Assembly (NCBI GenBank): GCA_910589415.1
Contig: OU342632.1
Span: forward strand, 42,955,341-43,019,340
Length of the DNA: 64,000 bases
Direction of reading: 5' to 3'
From: Malachius bipustulatus
Taxonomy: Eukaryota > Arthropoda > Insecta > Coleoptera > Melyridae
The notes beneath the pieces are model-generated. The model was not told the DNA's origin, ran no database searches, and was given only the letters and a program-made list of their open reading frames with translations. This document shows, piece after piece, positions 33,175 through 44,700 of this stretch; within the stretch, counting starts at the first letter, position 1, and the number at the start of each line of letters is the position of its first letter. The translations under genes and the position numbers were made by a program.

Positions 33175-36100
33175 AATAACTAGAGGATGCATGCCAGGCC
33201 AGCACAGGAAGCCAACTATATGAATAAAGAGGTGACACGGAACTCCGTGACCTCAATAGTTGGTTGCCATCTACCGACGGAGACAAGAACTAAACGGCAG
33301 CACGCTACCAGCTTTGTGTCCATCGGGAATAGGCAGCCCACAATTCGGGGCATTACCATCCGTCGGGCGGTGCTGGTTAGCTACCGATAGATGTCTCTCG
33401 CCAAAGCCCATGGTTATTACAATAATAATGATGATGTTAATGAGCGCAAAGAATTAAAAATTCAAAATAAATTTAACGGGCATATCGCTCTAACCTAGGG
33501 CTTCCTGAGGCAGACCTGACACACAGAGCCATCCAGTCATCTCGAAGCTGCAGACAACGTTGTTTCGGTCTCTTAGACCTCATCAGTACAGCACATCGAG
33601 AAATAACTAGAGGATGCATGCCAGGCCAGCACAGGAAGCCAACTATATGAATAAAGAGGTGACACGGAACTCCGTGACCTCAATAGTTGGTTGCCATCTA
33701 CCGACGGAGACAAGAACTAAACGGCAGCACGCTACCAGCTTTGTGTCCATCGGGAATAGGCAGCCCACAATTCGGGGCATTACCATCCGTCGGGCGGTGC
33801 TGGTTAGCTACCGATAGATGTCTCTCGCCAAAGCCCATGGTTATTACAATAATAATGATGATGTTAATGAGCGCAAAGAATTAAAAATTCAAAATAAATT
33901 TAACGGGCATATCGCTCTAACCTAGGGCTTCCTGAGGCAGACCTGACACACAGAGCCATCCAGTCATCTCGAAGCTGCAGACAACGTTGTTTCGGTCTCT
34001 TAGACCTCATCAGTACAGCACATCGAGAAATAACTAGAGGATGCATGCCAGGCCAGCACAGGAAGCCAACTATATGAATAAAGAGGTGACACGGAACTCC
34101 GTGACCTCAATAGTTGGTTGCCATCTACCGACGGAGACAAGAACTAAACGGCAGCACGCTACCAGCTTTGTGTCCATCGGGAATAGGCAGCCCACAATTC
34201 GGGGCATTACCATCCGTCGGGCGGTGCTGGTTAGCTACCGATAGATGTCTCTCGCCAAAGCCCATGGTTATTACAATAATAATGATGATGTTAATGAGCG
34301 CAAAGAATTAAAAATTCAAAATAAATTTAACGGGCATATCGCTCTAACCTAGGGCTTCCTGAGGCAGACCTGACACACAGAGCCATCCAGTCATCTCGAA
34401 GCTGCAGACAACGTTGTTTCGGTCTCTTAGACCTCATCAGTACAGCACATCGAGAAATAACTAGAGGATGCATGCCAGGCCAGCACAGGAAGCCAACTAT
34501 ATGAATAAAGAGGTGACACGGAACTCCGTGACCTCAATAGTTGGTTGCCATCTACCGACGGAGACAAGAACTAAACGGCAGCACGCTACCAGCTTTGTGT
34601 CCATCGGGAATAGGCAGCCCACAATTCGGGGCATTACCATCCGTCGGGCGGTGCTGGTTAGCTACCGATAGATGTCTCTCGCCAAAGCCCATGGTTATTA
34701 CAATAATAATGATGATGTTAATGAGCGCAAAGAATTAAAAATTCAAAATAAATTTAACGGGCATATCGCTCTAACCTAGGGCTTCCTGAGGCAGACCTGA
34801 CACACAGAGCCATCCAGTCATCTCGAAGCTGCAGACAACGTTGTTTCGGTCTCTTAGACCTCATCAGTACAGCACATCGAGAAATAACTAGAGGATGCAT
34901 GCCAGGCCAGCACAGGAAGCCAACTATATGAATAAAGAGGTGACACGGAACTCCGTGACCTCAATAGTTGGTTGCCATCTACCGACGGAGACAAGAACTA
35001 AACGGCAGCACGCTACCAGCTTTGTGTCCATCGGGAATAGGCAGCCCACAATTCGGGGCATTACCATCCGTCGGGCGGTGCTGGTTAGCTACCGATAGAT
35101 GTCTCTCGCCAAAGCCCATGGTTATTACAATAATAATGATGATGTTAATGAGCGCAAAGAATTAAAAATTCAAAATAAATTTAACGGGCATATCGCTCTA
35201 ACCTAGGGCTTCCTGAGGCAGACCTGACACACAGAGCCATCCAGTCATCTCGAAGCTGCAGACAACGTTGTTTCGGTCTCTTAGACCTCATCAGTACAGC
35301 ACATCGAGAAATAACTAGAGGATGCATGCCAGGCCAGCACAGGAAGCCAACTATATGAATAAAGAGGTGACACGGAACTCCGTGACCTCAATAGTTGGTT
35401 GCCATCTACCGACGGAGACAAGAACTAAACGGCAGCACGCTACCAGCTTTGTGTCCATCGGGAATAGGCAGCCCACAATTCGGGGCATTACCATCCGTCG
35501 GGCGGTGCTGGTTAGCTACCGATAGATGTCTCTCGCCAAAGCCCATGGTTATTACAATAATAATGATGATGTTAATGAGCGCAAAGAATTAAAAATTCAA
35601 AATAAATTTAACGGGCATATCGCTCTAACCTAGGGCTTCCTGAGGCAGACCTGACACACAGAGCCATCCAGTCATCTCGAAGCTGCAGACAACGTTGTTT
35701 CGGTCTCTTAGACCTCATCAGTACAGCACATCGAGAAATAACTAGAGGATGCATGCCAGGCCAGCACAGGAAGCCAACTATATGAATAAAGAGGTGACAC
35801 GGAACTCCGTGACCTCAATAGTTGGTTGCCATCTACCGACGGAGACAAGAACTAAACGGCAGCACGCTACCAGCTTTGTGTCCATCGGGAATAGGCAGCC
35901 CACAATTCGGGGCATTACCATCCGTCGGGCGGTGCTGGTTAGCTACCGATAGATGTCTCTCGCCAAAGCCCATGGTTATTACAATAATAATGATGATGTT
36001 AATGAGCGCAAAGAATTAAAAATTCAAAATAAATTTAACGGGCATATCGCTCTAACCTAGGGCTTCCTGAGGCAGACCTGACACACAGAGCCATCCAGTC

Positions 36101-39100
36101 ATCTCGAAGCTGCAGACAACGTTGTTTCGGTCTCTTAGACCTCATCAGTACAGCACATCGAGAAATAACTAGAGGATGCATGCCAGGCCAGCACAGGAAG
36201 CCAACTATATGAATAAAGAGGTGACACGGAACTCCGTGACCTCAATAGTTGGTTGCCATCTACCGACGGAGACAAGAACTAAACGGCAGCACGCTACCAG
36301 CTTTGTGTCCATCGGGAATAGGCAGCCCACAATTCGGGGCATTACCATCCGTCGGGCGGTGCTGGTTAGCTACCGATAGATGTCTCTCGCCAAAGCCCAT
36401 GGTTATTACAATAATAATGATGATGTTAATGAGCGCAAAGAATTAAAAATTCAAAATAAATTTAACGGGCATATCGCTCTAACCTAGGGCTTCCTGAGGC
36501 AGACCTGACACACAGAGCCATCCAGTCATCTCGAAGCTGCAGACAACGTTGTTTCGGTCTCTTAGACCTCATCAGTACAGCACATCGAGAAATAACTAGA
36601 GGATGCATGCCAGGCCAGCACAGGAAGCCAACTATATGAATAAAGAGGTGACACGGAACTCCGTGACCTCAATAGTTGGTTGCCATCTACCGACGGAGAC
36701 AAGAACTAAACGGCAGCACGCTACCAGCTTTGTGTCCATCGGGAATAGGCAGCCCACAATTCGGGGCATTACCATCCGTCGGGCGGTGCTGGTTAGCTAC
36801 CGATAGATGTCTCTCGCCAAAGCCCATGGTTATTACAATAATAATGATGATGTTAATGAGCGCAAAGAATTAAAAATTCAAAATAAATTTAACGGGCATA
36901 TCGCTCTAACCTAGGGCTTCCTGAGGCAGACCTGACACACAGAGCCATCCAGTCATCTCGAAGCTGCAGACAACGTTGTTTCGGTCTCTTAGACCTCATC
37001 AGTACAGCACATCGAGAAATAACTAGAGGATGCATGCCAGGCCAGCACAGGAAGCCAACTATATGAATAAAGAGGTGACACGGAACTCCGTGACCTCAAT
37101 AGTTGGTTGCCATCTACCGACGGAGACAAGAACTAAACGGCAGCACGCTACCAGCTTTGTGTCCATCGGGAATAGGCAGCCCACAATTCGGGGCATTACC
37201 ATCCGTCGGGCGGTGCTGGTTAGCTACCGATAGATGTCTCTCGCCAAAGCCCATGGTTATTACAATAATAATGATGATGTTAATGAGCGCAAAGAATTAA
37301 AAATTCAAAATAAATTTAACGGGCATATCGCTCTAACCTAGGGCTTCCTGAGGCAGACCTGACACACAGAGCCATCCAGTCATCTCGAAGCTGCAGACAA
37401 CGTTGTTTCGGTCTCTTAGACCTCATCAGTACAGCACATCGAGAAATAACTAGAGGATGCATGCCAGGCCAGCACAGGAAGCCAACTATATGAATAAAGA
37501 GGTGACACGGAACTCCGTGACCTCAATAGTTGGTTGCCATCTACCGACGGAGACAAGAACTAAACGGCAGCACGCTACCAGCTTTGTGTCCATCGGGAAT
37601 AGGCAGCCCACAATTCGGGGCATTACCATCCGTCGGGCGGTGCTGGTTAGCTACCGATAGATGTCTCTCGCCAAAGCCCATGGTTATTACAATAATAATG
37701 ATGATGTTAATGAGCGCAAAGAATTAAAAATTCAAAATAAATTTAACGGGCATATCGCTCTAACCTAGGGCTTCCTGAGGCAGACCTGACACACAGAGCC
37801 ATCCAGTCATCTCGAAGCTGCAGACAACGTTGTTTCGGTCTCTTAGACCTCATCAGTACAGCACATCGAGAAATAACTAGAGGATGCATGCCAGGCCAGC
37901 ACAGGAAGCCAACTATATGAATAAAGAGGTGACACGGAACTCCGTGACCTCAATAGTTGGTTGCCATCTACCGACGGAGACAAGAACTAAACGGCAGCAC
38001 GCTACCAGCTTTGTGTCCATCGGGAATAGGCAGCCCACAATTCGGGGCATTACCATCCGTCGGGCGGTGCTGGTTAGCTACCGATAGATGTCTCTCGCCA
38101 AAGCCCATGGTTATTACAATAATAATGATGATGTTAATGAGCGCAAAGAATTAAAAATTCAAAATAAATTTAACGGGCATATCGCTCTAACCTAGGGCTT
38201 CCTGAGGCAGACCTGACACACAGAGCCATCCAGTCATCTCGAAGCTGCAGACAACGTTGTTTCGGTCTCTTAGACCTCATCAGTACAGCACATCGAGAAA
38301 TAACTAGAGGATGCATGCCAGGCCAGCACAGGAAGCCAACTATATGAATAAAGAGGTGACACGGAACTCCGTGACCTCAATAGTTGGTTGCCATCTACCG
38401 ACGGAGACAAGAACTAAACGGCAGCACGCTACCAGCTTTGTGTCCATCGGGAATAGGCAGCCCACAATTCGGGGCATTACCATCCGTCGGGCGGTGCTGG
38501 TTAGCTACCGATAGATGTCTCTCGCCAAAGCCCATGGTTATTACAATAATAATGATGATGTTAATGAGCGCAAAGAATTAAAAATTCAAAATAAATTTAA
38601 CGGGCATATCGCTCTAACCTAGGGCTTCCTGAGGCAGACCTGACACACAGAGCCATCCAGTCATCTCGAAGCTGCAGACAACGTTGTTTCGGTCTCTTAG
38701 ACCTCATCAGTACAGCACATCGAGAAATAACTAGAGGATGCATGCCAGGCCAGCACAGGAAGCCAACTATATGAATAAAGAGGTGACACGGAACTCCGTG
38801 ACCTCAATAGTTGGTTGCCATCTACCGACGGAGACAAGAACTAAACGGCAGCACGCTACCAGCTTTGTGTCCATCGGGAATAGGCAGCCCACAATTCGGG
38901 GCATTACCATCCGTCGGGCGGTGCTGGTTAGCTACCGATAGATGTCTCTCGCCAAAGCCCATGGTTATTACAATAATAATGATGATGTTAATGAGCGCAA
39001 AGAATTAAAAATTCAAAATAAATTTAACGGGCATATCGCTCTAACCTAGGGCTTCCTGAGGCAGACCTGACACACAGAGCCATCCAGTCATCTCGAAGCT

Positions 39101-41225
39101 GCAGACAACGTTGTTTCGGTCTCTTAGACCTCATCAGTACAGCACATCGAGAAATAACTAGAGGATGCATGCCAGGCCAGCACAGGAAGCCAACTATATG
39201 AATAAAGAGGTGACACGGAACTCCGTGACCTCAATAGTTGGTTGCCATCTACCGACGGAGACAAGAACTAAACGGCAGCACGCTACCAGCTTTGTGTCCA
39301 TCGGGAATAGGCAGCCCACAATTCGGGGCATTACCATCCGTCGGGCGGTGCTGGTTAGCTACCGATAGATGTCTCTCGCCAAAGCCCATGGTTATTACAA
39401 TAATAATGATGATGTTAATGAGCGCAAAGAATTAAAAATTCAAAATAAATTTAACGGGCATATCGCTCTAACCTAGGGCTTCCTGAGGCAGACCTGACAC
39501 ACAGAGCCATCCAGTCATCTCGAAGCTGCAGACAACGTTGTTTCGGTCTCTTAGACCTCATCAGTACAGCACATCGAGAAATAACTAGAGGATGCATGCC
39601 AGGCCAGCACAGGAAGCCAACTATATGAATAAAGAGGTGACACGGAACTCCGTGACCTCAATAGTTGGTTGCCATCTACCGACGGAGACAAGAACTAAAC
39701 GGCAGCACGCTACCAGCTTTGTGTCCATCGGGAATAGGCAGCCCACAATTCGGGGCATTACCATCCGTCGGGCGGTGCTGGTTAGCTACCGATAGATGTC
39801 TCTCGCCAAAGCCCATGGTTATTACAATAATAATGATGATGTTAATGAGCGCAAAGAATTAAAAATTCAAAATAAATTTAACGGGCATATCGCTCTAACC
39901 TAGGGCTTCCTGAGGCAGACCTGACACACAGAGCCATCCAGTCATCTCGAAGCTGCAGACAACGTTGTTTCGGTCTCTTAGACCTCATCAGTACAGCACA
40001 TCGAGAAATAACTAGAGGATGCATGCCAGGCCAGCACAGGAAGCCAACTATATGAATAAAGAGGTGACACGGAACTCCGTGACCTCAATAGTTGGTTGCC
40101 ATCTACCGACGGAGACAAGAACTAAACGGCAGCACGCTACCAGCTTTGTGTCCATCGGGAATAGGCAGCCCACAATTCGGGGCATTACCATCCGTCGGGC
40201 GGTGCTGGTTAGCTACCGATAGATGTCTCTCGCCAAAGCCCATGGTTATTACAATAATAATGATGATGTTAATGAGCGCAAAGAATTAAAAATTCAAAAT
40301 AAATTTAACGGGCATATCGCTCTAACCTAGGGCTTCCTGAGGCAGACCTGACACACAGAGCCATCCAGTCATCTCGAAGCTGCAGACAACGTTGTTTCGG
40401 TCTCTTAGACCTCATCAGTACAGCACATCGAGAAATAACTAGAGGATGCATGCCAGGCCAGCACAGGAAGCCAACTATATGAATAAAGAGGTGACACGGA
40501 ACTCCGTGACCTCAATAGTTGGTTGCCATCTACCGACGGAGACAAGAACTAAACGGCAGCACGCTACCAGCTTTGTGTCCATCGGGAATAGGCAGCCCAC
40601 AATTCGGGGCATTACCATCCGTCGGGCGGTGCTGGTTAGCTACCGATAGATGTCTCTCGCCAAAGCCCATGGTTATTACAATAATAATGATGATGTTAAT
40701 GAGCGCAAAGAATTAAAAATTCAAAATAAATTTAACGGGCATATCGCTCTAACCTAGGGCTTCCTGAGGCAGACCTGACACACAGAGCCATCCAGTCATC
40801 TCGAAGCTGCAGACAACGTTGTTTCGGTCTCTTAGACCTCATCAGTACAGCACATCGAGAAATAACTAGAGGATGCATGCCAGGCCAGCACAGGAAGCCA
40901 ACTATATGAATAAAGAGGTGACACGGAACTCCGTGACCTCAATAGTTGGTTGCCATCTACCGACGGAGACAAGAACTAAACGGCAGCACGCTACCAGCTT
41001 TGTGTCCATCGGGAATAGGCAGCCCACAATTCGGGGCATTACCATCCGTCGGGCGGTGCTGGTTAGCTACCGATAGATGTCTCTCGCCAAAGCCCATGGT
41101 TATTACAATAATAATGATGATGTTAATGAGCGCAAAGAATTAAAAATTCAAAATAAATTTAACGGGCATATCGCTCTAACCTAGGGCTTCCTGAGGCAGA
41201 CCTGACACACAGAGCCATCCAGTCA

Positions 41226-41287
41226 TCTCGAAGCTGCAGACAACGTTGTTTCGGTCTCTTAGACCTCATCAGTACAGCACATCGAGA
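41226..41287 (-). ncRNA. hammerhead ribozyme, innermost left-arm copy
   Basis: Last complete copy before the inversion junction. In sense orientation it is the first ribozyme of the left arm, preceded by 51 bp of satellite sequence. Confidence 0.93.
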
Positions 41288-41338
41288 AATAACTAGAGGA
41301 TGCATGCCAGGCCAGCACAGGAAGCCAACTATATGAAT

Positions 41339-41354
41339 TACATTGCTACTACAT
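41339..41354. other. 16-bp spacer at the inversion junction
   Basis: TACATTGCTACTACAT matches neither arm. It separates the 5' (sense) ends of the two arms, giving a head-to-head arrangement. The arms are not in mirror register: the left ends at monomer position 328 and the right begins at position 1. The junction is therefore not a simple perfect palindrome. Confidence 0.9.
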
Positions 41355-41368
41355 TGCAGCTTCGAGAT
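41355..41368 (+). ncRNA. half hammerhead (3' strand of stem I only)
   Basis: The right arm opens with the stem I 3' strand, UGCAGC UU CGAGA, without the catalytic core, exactly what the 5' end of a hammerhead-cleaved RNA carries. Confidence 0.85.
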
Positions 41369-41732
41369 GACTGGATGGCTCTGTGTGTCAGGTCTGCCTC
41401 AGGAAGCCCTAGGTTAGAGCGATATGCCCGTTAAATTTATTTTGAATTTTTAATTCTTTGCGCTCATTAACATCATCATTATTATTGTAATAACCATGGG
41501 CTTTGGCGAGAGACATCTATCGGTAGCTAACCAGCACCGCCCGACGGATGGTAATGCCCCGAATTGTGGGCTGCCTATTCCCGATGGACACAAAGCTGGT
41601 AGCGTGCTGCCGTTTAGTTCTTGTCTCCGTCGGTAGATGGCAACCAACTATTGAGGTCACGGAGTTCCGTGTCACCTCTTTATTCATATAGTTGGCTTCC
41701 TGTGCTGGCCTGGCATGCATCCTCTAGTTATT

Positions 41733-41794
41733 TCTCGATGTGCTGTACTGATGAGGTCTAAGAGACCGAAACAACGTTGTCTGCAGCTTCGAGA
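41733..41794 (+). ncRNA. type I hammerhead ribozyme, first complete right-arm copy
   Basis: Stem I pairs TCTCG (41,733-41,737) with CGAGA, then has an internal loop of AUGU opposite UU, then six pairs between GCUGUA and UGCAGC (one G-U). The core CUGAUGA lies at 41,748-41,754. Stem II is GGUCU/AGACC closed by AAG (41,755-41,767). GAAA follows at 41,768-41,771. Stem III is three pairs (ACA/UGU, counting A15.1-U16.1) around the self-complementary loop ACGU. The cleavage triplet GUC ends at 41,781. All invariant core residues of the hammerhead are present. The stem I internal loop and loop II could provide the tertiary contact that speeds natural hammerheads. The short stem III with a palindromic loop is the minimal form known from newt satellite 2, schistosome satellites and Penelope-like elements, which may act as dimers. 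Confidence 0.95.
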
Positions 41795-44700
41795 TGACTG
41801 GATGGCTCTGTGTGTCAGGTCTGCCTCAGGAAGCCCTAGGTTAGAGCGATATGCCCGTTAAATTTATTTTGAATTTTTAATTCTTTGCGCTCATTAACAT
41901 CATCATTATTATTGTAATAACCATGGGCTTTGGCGAGAGACATCTATCGGTAGCTAACCAGCACCGCCCGACGGATGGTAATGCCCCGAATTGTGGGCTG
42001 CCTATTCCCGATGGACACAAAGCTGGTAGCGTGCTGCCGTTTAGTTCTTGTCTCCGTCGGTAGATGGCAACCAACTATTGAGGTCACGGAGTTCCGTGTC
42101 ACCTCTTTATTCATATAGTTGGCTTCCTGTGCTGGCCTGGCATGCATCCTCTAGTTATTTCTCGATGTGCTGTACTGATGAGGTCTAAGAGACCGAAACA
42201 ACGTTGTCTGCAGCTTCGAGATGACTGGATGGCTCTGTGTGTCAGGTCTGCCTCAGGAAGCCCTAGGTTAGAGCGATATGCCCGTTAAATTTATTTTGAA
42301 TTTTTAATTCTTTGCGCTCATTAACATCATCATTATTATTGTAATAACCATGGGCTTTGGCGAGAGACATCTATCGGTAGCTAACCAGCACCGCCCGACG
42401 GATGGTAATGCCCCGAATTGTGGGCTGCCTATTCCCGATGGACACAAAGCTGGTAGCGTGCTGCCGTTTAGTTCTTGTCTCCGTCGGTAGATGGCAACCA
42501 ACTATTGAGGTCACGGAGTTCCGTGTCACCTCTTTATTCATATAGTTGGCTTCCTGTGCTGGCCTGGCATGCATCCTCTAGTTATTTCTCGATGTGCTGT
42601 ACTGATGAGGTCTAAGAGACCGAAACAACGTTGTCTGCAGCTTCGAGATGACTGGATGGCTCTGTGTGTCAGGTCTGCCTCAGGAAGCCCTAGGTTAGAG
42701 CGATATGCCCGTTAAATTTATTTTGAATTTTTAATTCTTTGCGCTCATTAACATCATCATTATTATTGTAATAACCATGGGCTTTGGCGAGAGACATCTA
42801 TCGGTAGCTAACCAGCACCGCCCGACGGATGGTAATGCCCCGAATTGTGGGCTGCCTATTCCCGATGGACACAAAGCTGGTAGCGTGCTGCCGTTTAGTT
42901 CTTGTCTCCGTCGGTAGATGGCAACCAACTATTGAGGTCACGGAGTTCCGTGTCACCTCTTTATTCATATAGTTGGCTTCCTGTGCTGGCCTGGCATGCA
43001 TCCTCTAGTTATTTCTCGATGTGCTGTACTGATGAGGTCTAAGAGACCGAAACAACGTTGTCTGCAGCTTCGAGATGACTGGATGGCTCTGTGTGTCAGG
43101 TCTGCCTCAGGAAGCCCTAGGTTAGAGCGATATGCCCGTTAAATTTATTTTGAATTTTTAATTCTTTGCGCTCATTAACATCATCATTATTATTGTAATA
43201 ACCATGGGCTTTGGCGAGAGACATCTATCGGTAGCTAACCAGCACCGCCCGACGGATGGTAATGCCCCGAATTGTGGGCTGCCTATTCCCGATGGACACA
43301 AAGCTGGTAGCGTGCTGCCGTTTAGTTCTTGTCTCCGTCGGTAGATGGCAACCAACTATTGAGGTCACGGAGTTCCGTGTCACCTCTTTATTCATATAGT
43401 TGGCTTCCTGTGCTGGCCTGGCATGCATCCTCTAGTTATTTCTCGATGTGCTGTACTGATGAGGTCTAAGAGACCGAAACAACGTTGTCTGCAGCTTCGA
43501 GATGACTGGATGGCTCTGTGTGTCAGGTCTGCCTCAGGAAGCCCTAGGTTAGAGCGATATGCCCGTTAAATTTATTTTGAATTTTTAATTCTTTGCGCTC
43601 ATTAACATCATCATTATTATTGTAATAACCATGGGCTTTGGCGAGAGACATCTATCGGTAGCTAACCAGCACCGCCCGACGGATGGTAATGCCCCGAATT
43701 GTGGGCTGCCTATTCCCGATGGACACAAAGCTGGTAGCGTGCTGCCGTTTAGTTCTTGTCTCCGTCGGTAGATGGCAACCAACTATTGAGGTCACGGAGT
43801 TCCGTGTCACCTCTTTATTCATATAGTTGGCTTCCTGTGCTGGCCTGGCATGCATCCTCTAGTTATTTCTCGATGTGCTGTACTGATGAGGTCTAAGAGA
43901 CCGAAACAACGTTGTCTGCAGCTTCGAGATGACTGGATGGCTCTGTGTGTCAGGTCTGCCTCAGGAAGCCCTAGGTTAGAGCGATATGCCCGTTAAATTT
44001 ATTTTGAATTTTTAATTCTTTGCGCTCATTAACATCATCATTATTATTGTAATAACCATGGGCTTTGGCGAGAGACATCTATCGGTAGCTAACCAGCACC
44101 GCCCGACGGATGGTAATGCCCCGAATTGTGGGCTGCCTATTCCCGATGGACACAAAGCTGGTAGCGTGCTGCCGTTTAGTTCTTGTCTCCGTCGGTAGAT
44201 GGCAACCAACTATTGAGGTCACGGAGTTCCGTGTCACCTCTTTATTCATATAGTTGGCTTCCTGTGCTGGCCTGGCATGCATCCTCTAGTTATTTCTCGA
44301 TGTGCTGTACTGATGAGGTCTAAGAGACCGAAACAACGTTGTCTGCAGCTTCGAGATGACTGGATGGCTCTGTGTGTCAGGTCTGCCTCAGGAAGCCCTA
44401 GGTTAGAGCGATATGCCCGTTAAATTTATTTTGAATTTTTAATTCTTTGCGCTCATTAACATCATCATTATTATTGTAATAACCATGGGCTTTGGCGAGA
44501 GACATCTATCGGTAGCTAACCAGCACCGCCCGACGGATGGTAATGCCCCGAATTGTGGGCTGCCTATTCCCGATGGACACAAAGCTGGTAGCGTGCTGCC
44601 GTTTAGTTCTTGTCTCCGTCGGTAGATGGCAACCAACTATTGAGGTCACGGAGTTCCGTGTCACCTCTTTATTCATATAGTTGGCTTCCTGTGCTGGCCT

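Larger units (their letters stand above)
33113..41287 (-). ncRNA. series of 20 type I hammerhead ribozymes, left arm
   Basis: Complete motifs occupy 33,113-33,174 and every 427 bases onward (33,540; 33,967; 34,394 and so on) to 41,226-41,287, all on the minus strand. Cleavage is predicted between 33,126 and 33,125 in the first copy and at the same offset in each later one. Self-cleavage of a multimeric transcript would release 427-nt monomers with a 5'-OH and a 2',3'-cyclic phosphate. The structure is described under the first right-arm copy. Confidence 0.93.
33034..41338 (-). repeat. left arm of a 427-bp hammerhead-bearing satellite
   Basis: 8,305 bp, equal to 19 full units plus 192 bp, with an exact 427-bp period in every copy and no differences that I could see by eye. 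Taking the ribozyme strand as sense, the arm is on the minus strand. Numbering the monomer from the predicted cleavage site, it starts at nucleotide 328 (position 41,338) and ends at nucleotide 92 (position 33,034). The unit has a GC-rich body and an AT-rich part with ATT/CAT simple repeats (sense strand ATCATCATTATTATTG). Short frames of 67 and 65 codons exist on the antisense strand of every unit, with no recognisable product. Confidence 0.97.
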
